This document shows positions 27,583 to 37,070 of a DNA stretch of 64,000 bases, piece by piece (positions within the stretch are counted from its first letter, which is position 1; every line of letters begins with the position of its first letter). The notes under the pieces were generated by a model. That model worked only from the letters and a program-made list of their open reading frames with translations, ran no database searches and had not been told where the DNA came from. The position numbers were made by a program, and so were the translations under genes. Where the stretch lies: contig JAFLDV010000001.1 in NCBI GenBank assembly GCA_017302255.1, forward strand, positions 62,001-126,000, given 5' to 3'. Source of the DNA: Gammaproteobacteria bacterium. GTDB taxonomy: Bacteria > Pseudomonadota > Gammaproteobacteria > Enterobacterales > Alteromonadaceae.

Positions 27583-27741
27583 TGAATATCCCTATGCAAA
27601 GCGACTGCGACGGTGCGGTCTGATGTGCGCGAAAATGCGGTGAAAGCGCGGTTTATCTGCGCTCAATTGTGGTGGGCGATTGTACTCGAACTTCTGCGGT
27701 TAGTAACGACTGATCTAGTTCAACGCTCGGTTTTCAAGACA

Positions 27742-29013
27742 TTAAACGCTTCGGGCGAACCAGATCTCTGCCCGTGCGCCACCTGCTGTACTTTCCTTTA
27801 GAGTTAACGAACCTTGGTGCTTTTCAGCAACTCGGCGGACAATCGCCAGGCCCAAGCCGTGGTGGGCGATACCGTCATCCGTTGCTGGCTGGTGTTCAGC
27901 TTTTGAACTGCTGTCGATTTTTGGCCAGCCCGGACCATCGTCTTCGATGCTGATACAAATAAAAGCGGCGGGTTCGGCAGAAGCTGCCGAAGGGACCATA
28001 CAAGCACTGACAAGCACTTTGCTTTTGGCAAAACGCATAGCATTGATCAATAAGTTATTGACGCCGCGGGCCAGTAATTTGCTGTCGGCCTGACAAGTGA
28101 GTCCACTTTCGCAGACTAACTCCAATTGCACTTGCGTTGGATCTATATGCGGTGCCAGTAAAGTGCTGAGGAAAGTAGCAAGCTCAATGTGCTGTAAATT
28201 TAATTCTTGGTTCAAATAGTTATTCTCTGCCAATCGCAGATAATCGTAGACGTTCTCTTCTATTTCTTGCAGATTCTGCGCAATTTGGCCGCGACTTTGT
28301 TCGATGCTGTTGGCATTTAATAAATGACTGATAAATTTAAGCCGAGCCAGTGGCGTTTTGATGTCATGGCAAACTGTCTCAGCCATTTCGGCCTGGAAGC
28401 GATTTAACTGTTCAATCCGGTCGGTCATGTTATGTAAAGACTGGGCCAGTGGCGCTAAATAGGATTTGCTACTGAGTTCAAAATCAGGGAATCGACCATG
28501 GCGAATTTCCTGCAAAGCGCTTTGGCGTAAAATCGCCATATCTCGGAATAAGTTTCGGCTGATAAGAAACAACGCCAGCAATATGCCAAAGTAAAACACA
28601 TAGGCCAAATCCACGGAGGCTTCGTTAGGGTTTGGCCAATTCAGTTGATTCAGACAGAGTAATTCGCCGCTTTTTTCCACGCTACAGAGCATGGTTTGTT
28701 GTTGGCTATCTTGCAGCGGGACTATGGTGCCCGGCGTCGCCGATAATTGTCCGCCCCAATATTCCGCCGGATAGACAATAAATAACGCATCGTCACAACC
28801 CTGCATTTGGTCAGCCGAGCAGCTCAACGCTTTGTCATGTTGGCGGAGCTGTTGGACAGCATCCAGCACCAAACGTGCATCAACCGAAGGTGGTGCTTTT
28901 TCGTTAAGTACTGCATAAAGCTGACTCAAACTAACCGCCAACAAGAGGACAGTTAAGCCCACCATGAAGTTAAAGCGGACAAACGGTGATTTAAAGCGGT
29001 TCAGCAGAGCCAT
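27742..29013 (-). CDS. Two-component sensor histidine kinase (RstB-like)
   Basis: About 423 residues from ATG 29013, which overlaps the response-regulator gene by 23 bases; a TTG at 29049 is a longer choice. Two membrane helices (FMVGLTVLLLAVSLSQLY and AYVFYFGILLALFLISRNLF) flank a periplasmic domain of about 100 residues. The phosphoacceptor is His216 in ETVCHDIKTPLARLKF. The ATPase domain has NNLLINAMRFAKSK (N box), DDGPGWPK (G1) and HGLGLAIVRRVAEKHQG (G2). Last gene of the mipA-DUF3019-regulator-kinase unit, so it probably senses an envelope condition. Confidence 0.93.
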   Translation of the reverse strand: MALLNRFKSPFVRFNFMVGLTVLLLAVSLSQLYAVLNEKAPPSVDARLVLDAVQQLRQHDKALSCSADQMQGCDDALFIVYPAEYWGGQLSATPGTIVPLQDSQQQTMLCSVEKSGELLCLNQLNWPNPNEASVDLAYVFYFGILLALFLISRNLFRDMAILRQSALQEIRHGRFPDFELSSKSYLAPLAQSLHNMTDRIEQLNRFQAEMAETVCHDIKTPLARLKFISHLLNANSIEQSRGQIAQNLQEIEENVYDYLRLAENNYLNQELNLQHIELATFLSTLLAPHIDPTQVQLELVCESGLTCQADSKLLARGVNNLLINAMRFAKSKVLVSACMVPSAASAEPAAFICISIEDDGPGWPKIDSSSKAEHQPATDDGIAHHGLGLAIVRRVAEKHQGSLTLKESTAGGARAEIWFARSV

Positions 29014-29686
29014 AAGATAGGTAATACCCTTCTCCCCATGCTGTGACAACGTTCCAAGCTGCGTCTATCGTCTGCAATTTTTTGCGAAGACGTGATGCTC
29101 GGCCATCCATAGTCCGGTCCATGCCGTCGTAGTCACGACCAAGATGTTGTTGGAATAGCCAATCGCGACTGACTACTTTGCCGAACTTCTCGCACAGTGC
29201 TTTGAGCAATTTATATTCTGCACTAGTTAATTGCAGGGCATTGCCGTCAATGCTAGCGGTTCGCGACTGCAGATCCAGTTTTAAATTGTGAAAATTAAGC
29301 GCGGTTACCGGGCTGACTGAGCTTGGAGTTTTCGGCAAAAACACTTGGATTTTCGCCAAGAGCAGCCGCGGATCTACCGGTTTCACTAAATAATCTTGGG
29401 CGCCCAAGGCAAAGCCTTTTAATTGATGCTGCAACTGAGTTTGCGCCGTCATAAATAATATTGGCCCTTGGTACTGGTCGCGAATGGCTTCGACGAAATC
29501 AAAACCATTGACGCCAGGCAACATCACATCACAAAGCAATAAATCAATCTGTTGCTGTTCGAGCAGCAATTTCGCGCGATGAGCTTGGTTGGCGCAGCTG
29601 ACGACAAAGCCTTCCTGCTGCAAAAACTCTTTAGTGAGACGGGCGAGGGCGCTGTCATCTTCCAATAACAGAATGTGGAAGCTCAT
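28991..29686 (-). CDS. OmpR/RstA-family response regulator
   Basis: 231 residues. Receiver domain with acidic pair D10-D11, phosphoacceptor D53 (LLLCDVMLPGVNGF) and lysine in GAQDYLVKPVDPR; C-terminal winged helix (LQLTSAEYKLLKALCEKFGK, and RTMDGRASRLRKKLQ as recognition region). It shares a base with the upstream DUF3019 stop (TAATG) and overlaps the kinase gene. It probably controls its own operon, which is inferred from position. Confidence 0.95.
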   Translation of the reverse strand: MSFHILLLEDDSALARLTKEFLQQEGFVVSCANQAHRAKLLLEQQQIDLLLCDVMLPGVNGFDFVEAIRDQYQGPILFMTAQTQLQHQLKGFALGAQDYLVKPVDPRLLLAKIQVFLPKTPSSVSPVTALNFHNLKLDLQSRTASIDGNALQLTSAEYKLLKALCEKFGKVVSRDWLFQQHLGRDYDGMDRTMDGRASRLRKKLQTIDAAWNVVTAWGEGYYLSYGSAEPL

Positions 29687-30054
29687 TAGAATAAACTCCA
29701 GCGCAACCGACGGCGATTAAGCGTTTCGGCGGTTGCTGGTTGCAAATGTTTGATCGTGAATTTTTGTAGTGCAATATTGCTGTCCAGGCTGCGCAGCTCT
29801 AGCTGCAAATCGCCTTGCAGTGCAACTTCAATGGCGTCACTGCGAACTTGCTGGCCGCACAATAATGGCTCGCTGGCGGCTTCGCTGTATAAACATAATT
29901 CTTCGTTGGCTTGCCAGCTAATTTTCAGTTGGATCACACAAGGTTGATCGAGTGGTCCTAGGCAAGCGCGGGGTAGTAATTTAACGGTAACAGGTTCGGC
30001 ATTGCCAAAGGCACTGAACAGCATCAGTAACAGCGGCAAGGTCGATTTTACCAT
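29686..30054 (-). CDS. DUF3019 family exported protein
   Basis: 122 residues from ATG 30054, which is seven bases inside the end of the porin-like gene and begins a signal peptide (MVKSTLPLLLMLFSAFGNA). The mature part has LLPRACLGPLDQPCVIQLKI and ELCLYSEAASEPLLCG, four cysteines that could form two disulphides. This matches DUF3019 proteins, which I know from Shewanella-like bacteria beside MipA and RstA/RstB genes. Function unknown; a periplasmic partner of the sensor kinase is my inference. Confidence 0.78.
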   Translation of the reverse strand: MVKSTLPLLLMLFSAFGNAEPVTVKLLPRACLGPLDQPCVIQLKISWQANEELCLYSEAASEPLLCGQQVRSDAIEVALQGDLQLELRSLDSNIALQKFTIKHLQPATAETLNRRRLRWSLF

Positions 30055-30878
30055 GTCCAGAGCACTCCACTGAACCAGATGTCGTGCTGCCGACTCTCGA
30101 AGTACATGCTGGGTTGATACTTGCTCGGTAACCACTCGCGACGCCAGTTGCCAATGAGCCGCACGTCTTCGGCAAGCTGGTAACTTGCTTCAATTTTTAG
30201 CGTTGGCAACCATGCGCTGTCCGGACTGTATTCATAAATATTAGCGGTAGTGTCTTTGGGGCCAACACCGAAATGGTAATTACTGTAATTTGAGGATAAA
30301 TAACGAATTTCGGCGCCGGTTGCCACAGCGAAATTTGCCACGTTAACGATATAGGTGGCTTTAGTTTGCCACTCAAAACCGTGGTGAACACCGCTAACAT
30401 CTTGGTGATAGCCACTACTGAATTGCAGGTTGTCTTGTTGATAAAACAGCGTCGCACCTGCTAAATAACTCAATTGCCGTTTAGTTGGGTGCAAATAGTT
30501 CGGTAATTCTGCGCCCATAGGCAAAGGCAGTGGCACTTCTGAAATCAGCAGCCCGCGCAGAAATGAATCGGTTAGCGAATGTTGGCGCAGCAGTAAGGCA
30601 TCAAAACTTTGTTTAGTCGTCAGATCGATTGCCCAGTGCTGGTGTTGCCAAATGTTGTAGCCTAAGTTCAGGTCTTCAACATAAAACCGATCTTGGTAAT
30701 AGGACCAGCGTGGCAGCACCGCTAACGGCGTGTCGCTATTGCCGTAGGTCACAGCGCCATATTGACCATAACCCAAGGCAACGCCAATTTCTAAGCCCTG
30801 TTCGTCGGCAATAACGGGCTGTGCCAGTGCGGCGCACAGCAGCGAAATGCTAACTTTAATCAATTGACTAATTTTCAT
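30048..30878 (-). CDS. MipA/OmpV-family outer membrane protein
   Basis: About 276 residues from ATG 30878 (ATG 30887 gives three more). A signal peptide (KISQLIKVSISLLCAALAQP) leads into a beta-barrel with alternating pattern, and it ends in SGVLWTW, an aromatic outer-membrane C-terminus. The LEIGVALGYGQYGAVTYGNS segment and the closing repeats are as in MipA/OmpV proteins (MltA-interacting or scaffold porin-like). First gene of a four-gene operon with a sensor system; likely regulated by it. Confidence 0.82.
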   Translation of the reverse strand: MKISQLIKVSISLLCAALAQPVIADEQGLEIGVALGYGQYGAVTYGNSDTPLAVLPRWSYYQDRFYVEDLNLGYNIWQHQHWAIDLTTKQSFDALLLRQHSLTDSFLRGLLISEVPLPLPMGAELPNYLHPTKRQLSYLAGATLFYQQDNLQFSSGYHQDVSGVHHGFEWQTKATYIVNVANFAVATGAEIRYLSSNYSNYHFGVGPKDTTANIYEYSPDSAWLPTLKIEASYQLAEDVRLIGNWRREWLPSKYQPSMYFESRQHDIWFSGVLWTW

Positions 30879-31125
30879 GCTCACCATCCAAGCATACTCA
30901 AGATTTTGCCACGCTGTATAGCAAATTATGCGAAATGGCTCTAGCCATGACGATTTGCAGACTTGGCGAGAGGTGTTGCCGATTTTTCATCCTAAAAATT
31001 TCTCAAGCAATTGAATCAATTTCATATTTGAAGCGATTTTTCGGCGTTAATTCGCTGCGAAACCTTAAAGAATTCGGCTGAAAATGGACAATTTTGCACG
31101 AAAGAGTGCGCCTGTCGAAAAAGCG

Positions 31126-31158
31126 AAAAAAAAGCCCAGGTACTGGCGATACCTGGGC
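31126..31158 (-). terminator. Strong intrinsic terminator upstream of the mipA-like gene
   Basis: GCCCAGGTA (31158-31150 read on the minus strand) pairs perfectly with TACCTGGGC (31142-31134) around a seven-base loop, and eight T follow (31133-31126). It ends a minus-strand transcript that starts upstream of it, where no protein gene lies. Confidence 0.85.
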
Positions 31159-31300
31159 CAAACAGATAAAACGTTCAGATCCCAAGTGGTACCTGAACGA
31201 AACAGACCATCTAAACATGTAGGACTCTCACGATTGCTCGCAAGATAGGGGTGGCTGGGAGAACCAGCTCCACGTCTCTACCTTGCCCGAGCAACTTGGC
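31126..31300 (-). ncRNA. Candidate structured RNA or leader/attenuator upstream of the mipA-like operon
   Basis: The 610-base gap 30879-31488 has no gene but is dense in inverted repeats. On the minus strand a long imperfect hairpin spans 31294-31234 (TTGCTCG/CGAGCAA outer arms, then CAAGGTAG/CTATCTTG, GTGG/CCAC, CTGG/CCAG, loop TTCTC), followed by a 7-bp hairpin (31199-31172) and an intrinsic terminator (31158-31126). One pair is G-U only in minus-strand RNA, favouring that strand. It is either an independent small RNA or an attenuated leader of the operon beginning at 30878. No promoter was confidently found. Region 30888-31125 shows nothing further. Confidence 0.5.
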
Positions 31301-31488
31301 CAAAACTGTACAAAAGTGTGCAGCTTCGTTGTGCCAACCCCCGTATTCCGTGGTTTAGATCACAAATCGTACAGACTTTGTACATTTTTGGACATCTCGC
31401 CAAAAAGTGACCGGTTATAAACCTGCAGTGCATAAATTTTCGGCAGCTATTTCGGCGCCAAAGCACGGCAACAGAATCCGGAGTCCAA

Positions 31489-34400
31489 ATGAAAATAAAA
31501 AAAGTCGCGATAGCCACCTTAACCGCTTTAATGAGCATGGGGGCCGCATCAAACCCAGTAGTGACCGCAAGTCCGAACCTTGCAGGAAGCAATAATAAAA
31601 TCCAACCGATGAATGTGCCAAGCGCCGAAGCGCGGGCTCGCTTGCAACAAGGCAGCAAGCAACGTCAGTTGAGTGTGCGACAAAACGGCGGTAAAAACCT
31701 GAGTATTGCTCGTCGCAACATCGAAGATAAACTATTAATAGAAAAAGGTTTAGTCGGCGAGCAGAGCTATATTGTTGAGCTGTATGGTACGCCAGTCGTT
31801 GCGCAGCAAGCAGCATTATTGGCCAAACAAGTCAGTAGTTTAGGAGCGACTGAACAGGTTTCTAGCAAAGCATTCACCATTTCCGGCGTTGCCTTACAAT
31901 CACCAACAGCAGCGGCGCAAACTGCAGATTTACTGCAACAGCAAGACGCAGTGCTGCAAGAAGCACAAAGTTTGGTTGGCCGGACTTTACAAGTTAGTCA
32001 GCAATATACTCGGGTATTAAATGGTTTTAGTACCAAACTGACTCAAGAAGAAGCGAAACGACTCGCAGCTTCTGGCCAAGTCAAACGCATCACGCGGAGC
32101 AAAATTTATCAATTAGGTACCGATGCCGGTCCACAGCAAATTCAAGCGGATAAAGTATGGGCAGGCGAAACTGTCACTAGCCTGCCATTAAAAGGTGAAG
32201 GTGTTGTCGTCGGTGTGCTGGATACTGGTATCAATACTGACCACGCTAGTTTCGCTCCAACCGGTGCCGATGGTTACACAGTGGTAAACCCGCTAGGTGC
32301 TGGCAAATTCTTAGGTGATTGCCAAATTTCTGCTTTTGCCGAGCGCTGTAACGACAAGTTAATTGGTGTGTTTAGCTACAAATCAATTACAGATTCCTAC
32401 AAAGCTGATGAATTCCAAGATCCAGAAAAGCCATGGTGGGAAGAGAACATTGCCATCCGTCCGGCCTTCGGTGAAGACTACAACGGCCACGGTTCGCACA
32501 CCGCAAGTACCGCCGCTGGTAACGTGTTAGTCGACGTGCCATTACTTGGCAATTCTGGTGCGCAAGGTGATGGTGTCGATACTGGTTTCCATTTCCCTCA
32601 GCTTTCAGGTGTCGCGCCACATGCAAACATCGTTGCTTTCCAAGTGTGTTGGCCAGGTAGTGGTGGTGATCCGTACGCTGGTTGTCCAGGCGAGGCGTTA
32701 GTTGCAGCAGTCGAAGATGCAGTCACTGCAGGCGTTGATGTAATTAACTTCTCGATTGGTGGTTCTGAAGATTCACCATGGCAGTCACCACTAGAGCAAG
32801 CTTTCTTAGCTGCGCATAACGCTGGCATCGTGGTTGCTGCGTCTGCAGGTAACTCTGGCTCTGACGGCAGTAGCGAAATTATGGGACAAATTGACCATAG
32901 CTCACCTTGGTTGATGAACGTCGCAGCTTCTAGCCATAGCCGAAACATTGATATTTCAGGCAAAACCATGACTGGCTTTACTGGCGGTGATTCAACGCCA
33001 CCAGAGCTCACCGGTAAAAGTATTAGCGGCGAAGTAACAGGGCCTGTGGTCTTGGCAGAGAACTTTGGTAATAAACTTTGTACCGAGCCTTTTGCTGAAG
33101 GTACCTTCACTCACAACGAAATCGTGGTGTGTGAACGTGGCGAAAATGCCCGTGTTGCCAAAGCGACCAACGTCAAAGCCGGTGGTGCTGCTGGTTTTGT
33201 GCTTTATAACACTTCGTGGGATGACACTGTTGCCGAAGGTATGACTTTCAATGATGTCTACCCATTACCCGGCATTCATTTGTCGGCGATGGATGGCGAT
33301 GCATTAAAAGCTTGGTTGAGTTCTGGCGCTGACCACACTGCAACCATTACTGCATCGGCAATCACTCGCACTATTGACCCAAGCCAAGCAGACATTCTGG
33401 CGAACTTCTCGTCACGTGGGCCAAGTACTTATGTGAAGGAACATTTGATCCCAATGGTGTCAGCACCTGGGGTTGATATCTATGCGGCAAACTCTGATGA
33501 CCAGCCATTCACTGCCGCCGGTAATTCCAGCGACTTTACCATGATGAGCGGGACTTCAATGGCATCGCCTCATGTCGCTGGTTCTTTAGCGCTGATTAAG
33601 CAAGCGCATCCAACGTGGTCTGCCTCAGAAATCCAAAACGCCTTGCAAATGACCTCTGAGCAAACGCTGCGCTACAAACCATACAGCTGGGCGGAAGAGT
33701 TTTTAGATGCCGGCACTTACCGCGCAGGCTCTGGCCGCATCAATGTGTTGTCAGCCATTAATACCGGTTTGACCATGCATGAATCTGTGGAGAACTTCCA
33801 AGCCGCAGATCCGGAAAATGGTGGTGCCGTGCGTCAGCTGAATATGCCGGAACTGGTGAATATGCAATGTCGCGAGACTTGTACTTGGATCCGGACTTTT
33901 ACTGCGGTGCGTGATGGCGATTGGAAAGTCGAAACCGAAACTAATGAACTTAGCTTCGAATTGAGTGCAAGCCCAGCCCGTTTCAGCTTGAAAAAAGGCG
34001 AAACGCAAACAGTGGTCTTTACCTCAAAAATTTTAGACAGCCAATCCAATAGTCATAACTCAGAGCAAGAAGTCCACGGCGCGGTGCGCTTAACTGCTGA
34101 CCAACCAAATATGCCGCCGGTGTATTTACCTGTTGCGGTTAAATATACCCACGGTGCATTGCCTGAAGCACTGCAAATCACTATGAATCGTAATGAAGGC
34201 AAGCATCAGCTGAATAATCTGGTGCTGCCAGAAATGACGCAGGGTGTTTACAGTGCGGCGGCGGCAGTGCCAGCCCAGTTACGTTCAGTAACTTTACCGC
34301 AAGACATTGATTTCTGTGGTTTTGCCTGTGACAAAGTCATTAGTGATTCGGAAGATGTTAGTGTTATTCAAGTGCCAGCAGATACAGCACGGTTAGTGGT

Positions 34401-36705
34401 TGAAGTGCTGCGCCGTACTAGCTCGACAGCGAAAGCAGATGAACCTTGGAATGCCGGTGATGCTGACGTGTATATTGGTCTGGACGTCAATGGCGATGGG
34501 ATCCCGCAGTGGGATACCGAAGCGATTTGTATGTCGATTTCTGAGCAAGTCACTGATCATTGTAACATTAACAACCCACAAGCCGGTCAATACTGGGTCG
34601 TAGTGCATAACTTTATCCACGACAGCATGGTCCGTCGTACCGACAGTTATGACATTGCCACCGCTATTGTGCCAAAAGCTGTTTCGACTGATCTGCAATT
34701 AGTAGGTCCGGCGCAACATGATGGCATGCAAGCGGCGTCAGCCACTGTCAGCTGGAACCTACCACAAGCGGCTGAAGGCGATTTGTTCTATAGCGTGTTG
34801 AACTTTGGCTCTAATCCAAACCAACCAAGTAATATTGCTGCAGTGCCATTAAAGCTGGTTCGTGGCGGCGATGAAGTGAGTTTAGCGACGTCGCAAACTG
34901 CTGCCCGTCCTGGACAAGTTGTTGATTTAAAACTGAGTATGATGGCAAACCTCGATGGTTATGACCGCCAAATTCAAGTGCAATCACAATTGCCTGCTGG
35001 TGTGACCTTAGTTCCTGGTTCGGTGAAAGTACCAACTGCGATGAAAGATGGGCTAACGGTTGCTGGTAACGGCTTTAGCTTAACCACTAAACAAGAGAAT
35101 GCGTTAAATCGGCCACGTTCTTACAAAATCACCACCAATCAAACCGATATGATGTGTAAAACACCTGATTTTGGCCAAAGCCAACCAGGGAAATATGTAG
35201 ACTTGGCGGAGTTTGGTTTTAATCCGCAACTTGGTGGCAGTTGGAATAACAACACAGTGCTGGATTTAGCCTGGTATTACGGTCCAAATGCGAAAATGGC
35301 GCTTTACAACAATTTTGATAACGCCTCATCGTCACAATTAACAGTGAGCCCAATGGGTTACCTGCAATTGGATCAAATGCCATTATTCTTCCCGCAACAC
35401 TTCAGCATGCCGTTTGATGGCTTCCCTGATCAATTAGTTGCTCCGTTATGGCGCGGCATTTCATGGAGTTTGGACAATGGCTTAGATGGCGGTATTTTGC
35501 GGACACCGTTAAATATCGATATCTGGGATCCTAAGGCCACTTCTGGGATTAGTATGGGATTCACCGGTGACGGCCGGATGATTGTGGAATGGGACAACGC
35601 CAGAACCACAGACACTGCCTACAACGAAGAAACCATGCAAATCGATTACATCGACCGTGGTGATAACTATGACTTCGAAGTTATTTATAACCTCAATTAC
35701 CTGCATGGCGAAGGCGAGTACGAAATTGTAATGGCGTATGACCATATTGATTTTGCCCAAGAGCCAGGCTTTGGTTCGATTGGCGTGAAAGGCTATGACG
35801 GTTTCAGGGGCTCATTTGGTCCAGCGGCCGGTTACATTGGTAGTCAATATGCACTGGACAATCTGAAAGACAAGCTAGTCGACGATTTAGTGGTTTGTTA
35901 TGACTATGTCGGGCCAGAAACCTCAGCCTTTGATGTGAGCTTCCAAGTGAAAGTGAACAATCAAGCTGCTGGTCAGGCATTGCCAATCAGTTTCGTCGTG
36001 AACCGTGACGGCTTACCTACAACCACAGTGACGCAAAACTTAGCGGTTAATGGCGATCTGAAAATTGGCACATTAAAAGATGTAGTGGTGAATGAAGATT
36101 CAGGCTTCCAAACTATAAATGTTGCATATTCTGACGATGACCAAATCGCGAATACCATTAGTGTGACTGGTGACAACGTGATTGCGGTGGTTGATGGCCA
36201 TACCCCAGGTTCTACTTTGCAAATCAAACCTGCCGCGAATTTCAGTGGCACTACGATGGTGACAGTGACAGTTCGGGATAACGAGGTGGGTTCAGATATG
36301 GCAAGTACCACCTTCAAAATGACAGTGGTGCCAACAGCAGATGCCCCTGTGGCGAAGGTCAGCAAAACTACACTGAGTATCGCTAACGGCGCGACTGCTA
36401 CTCTAGATGGTTCAAATAGCCAAGATGTTGATGGTGATACTCTGAGCTATCAATGGACTGGCCCAGGCACTATCGCCAACGCCAATAAAGCTGTGGCGAC
36501 AGTGACTGGATTAGCTGCGGGTACACACCAATTTACGCTGACGGTCAGTGATGGCACTCACAGTAACAGCACCACTATGTCAGTGACTGTTGCCGAAGCT
36601 GTTGTCGTTGCACCAGTTCCAGAGAGTAAAAGTGGTGGTGCTGCCGGCTTTGCTCTGTTGCTGTTGTTACCATTCACTTGGTTACGTCGTCGCAATAAAC
36701 GCTAA
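31489..36705 (+). CDS. Secreted multidomain subtilisin-like protease with GlyGly-CTERM anchor
   Basis: 1738 residues. Signal peptide, then an I9-type propeptide (IVELYGTPVVAQQ, about 82-205), an S8 catalytic domain with D245 (VVVGVLDTGINTDH), H334 (NGHGSHTAS) and S690 (MSGTSMASPHVAG), and a PA domain inserted between His and Ser (about 510-620). After it come beta-sandwich regions, cadherin/PKD-like repeats near 1530-1700 (DGSNSQDVDGDTLSYQW), and a C-terminal SGGAAGFALLLLLPFTWL plus RRRNKR. That tail is the GlyGly-CTERM signal processed by rhombosortase and linked to type II secretion. GGAG precedes the ATG. The role is extracellular protein degradation; substrate unknown. Confidence 0.93.
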   Translation: MKIKKVAIATLTALMSMGAASNPVVTASPNLAGSNNKIQPMNVPSAEARARLQQGSKQRQLSVRQNGGKNLSIARRNIEDKLLIEKGLVGEQSYIVELYGTPVVAQQAALLAKQVSSLGATEQVSSKAFTISGVALQSPTAAAQTADLLQQQDAVLQEAQSLVGRTLQVSQQYTRVLNGFSTKLTQEEAKRLAASGQVKRITRSKIYQLGTDAGPQQIQADKVWAGETVTSLPLKGEGVVVGVLDTGINTDHASFAPTGADGYTVVNPLGAGKFLGDCQISAFAERCNDKLIGVFSYKSITDSYKADEFQDPEKPWWEENIAIRPAFGEDYNGHGSHTASTAAGNVLVDVPLLGNSGAQGDGVDTGFHFPQLSGVAPHANIVAFQVCWPGSGGDPYAGCPGEALVAAVEDAVTAGVDVINFSIGGSEDSPWQSPLEQAFLAAHNAGIVVAASAGNSGSDGSSEIMGQIDHSSPWLMNVAASSHSRNIDISGKTMTGFTGGDSTPPELTGKSISGEVTGPVVLAENFGNKLCTEPFAEGTFTHNEIVVCERGENARVAKATNVKAGGAAGFVLYNTSWDDTVAEGMTFNDVYPLPGIHLSAMDGDALKAWLSSGADHTATITASAITRTIDPSQADILANFSSRGPSTYVKEHLIPMVSAPGVDIYAANSDDQPFTAAGNSSDFTMMSGTSMASPHVAGSLALIKQAHPTWSASEIQNALQMTSEQTLRYKPYSWAEEFLDAGTYRAGSGRINVLSAINTGLTMHESVENFQAADPENGGAVRQLNMPELVNMQCRETCTWIRTFTAVRDGDWKVETETNELSFELSASPARFSLKKGETQTVVFTSKILDSQSNSHNSEQEVHGAVRLTADQPNMPPVYLPVAVKYTHGALPEALQITMNRNEGKHQLNNLVLPEMTQGVYSAAAAVPAQLRSVTLPQDIDFCGFACDKVISDSEDVSVIQVPADTARLVVEVLRRTSSTAKADEPWNAGDADVYIGLDVNGDGIPQWDTEAICMSISEQVTDHCNINNPQAGQYWVVVHNFIHDSMVRRTDSYDIATAIVPKAVSTDLQLVGPAQHDGMQAASATVSWNLPQAAEGDLFYSVLNFGSNPNQPSNIAAVPLKLVRGGDEVSLATSQTAARPGQVVDLKLSMMANLDGYDRQIQVQSQLPAGVTLVPGSVKVPTAMKDGLTVAGNGFSLTTKQENALNRPRSYKITTNQTDMMCKTPDFGQSQPGKYVDLAEFGFNPQLGGSWNNNTVLDLAWYYGPNAKMALYNNFDNASSSQLTVSPMGYLQLDQMPLFFPQHFSMPFDGFPDQLVAPLWRGISWSLDNGLDGGILRTPLNIDIWDPKATSGISMGFTGDGRMIVEWDNARTTDTAYNEETMQIDYIDRGDNYDFEVIYNLNYLHGEGEYEIVMAYDHIDFAQEPGFGSIGVKGYDGFRGSFGPAAGYIGSQYALDNLKDKLVDDLVVCYDYVGPETSAFDVSFQVKVNNQAAGQALPISFVVNRDGLPTTTVTQNLAVNGDLKIGTLKDVVVNEDSGFQTINVAYSDDDQIANTISVTGDNVIAVVDGHTPGSTLQIKPAANFSGTTMVTVTVRDNEVGSDMASTTFKMTVVPTADAPVAKVSKTTLSIANGATATLDGSNSQDVDGDTLSYQWTGPGTIANANKAVATVTGLAAGTHQFTLTVSDGTHSNSTTMSVTVAEAVVVAPVPESKSGGAAGFALLLLLPFTWLRRRNKR

Positions 36706-36721
36706 TTTGTAAACATACGAA

Positions 36722-36753
36722 AGCCAAACAGTTGCTTATGCAGCTGTTTGGTT
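36722..36753 (+). terminator. Hairpin after the subtilase gene
   Basis: AGCCAAACAGTTGC (36722-36735) pairs with GCAGCTGTTTGGTT (36740-36753), 14 pairs with two G-U, loop TTAT, 17 bases after the stop. The T-run is poor. Confidence 0.6.
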
Positions 36754-36949
36754 ATTAGGTGAAGTTGTTTAGCTGGCATTCAGTTATAAGGCTACAGCAC
36801 CTATAACACCGGTGCTGAAAGCTTTTAGAACTACTGTGGTCTGATCAGTGCGAAAGTAGCGAAATTGTATGAAAATTGCTCTTGCCAAAAGCTGAATTGT
36901 TTTTGTACACTTTCGATAACTTCTTAGCGCCCGAATCTATAAAATAAGT

Positions 36950-37070
36950 CTAGGAAGTGGTTGTAAGTTGACCGAAACGCGCTGTACCGATTTAACGCAG
37001 ACTTTCAGATGGAGTTGGCTGCAGAAAAATCTTTACCCCGGAAAACCGCCTTACCCAAGGCGGTTTTTTT
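36950..37070 (+). ncRNA. Candidate small RNA between the subtilase and symporter genes
   Basis: A -10-like TATAAAAT (36938-36945) lies about 100 bases before a very strong intrinsic terminator (37042-37070). No reading frame fits between them, and the subtilase already has its own hairpin 290 bases earlier, while the symporter starts 330 bases later. The implied RNA of about 120 nt has three GGA triplets (AGGAAG, TGGAGT, CGGAAA) and an AU-rich stretch before the terminator. No good -35 box was found. An attenuator leader of the symporter gene is the alternative. Confidence 0.45.
37042..37070 (+). terminator. Strong orphan intrinsic terminator
   Basis: AAAACCGCCTT (37042-37052), loop ACCC, AAGGCGGTTTT (37057-37067) and continuing T to 37070: eleven perfect pairs plus seven T in all. 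It follows no annotated protein gene closely. Confidence 0.88.

Noticed and set aside
31003..31218. 71-codon minus-strand frame in the gap upstream of the MipA gene
   Set aside because: It runs through a perfect intrinsic terminator with eight T, which fits an RNA element rather than a coding region.
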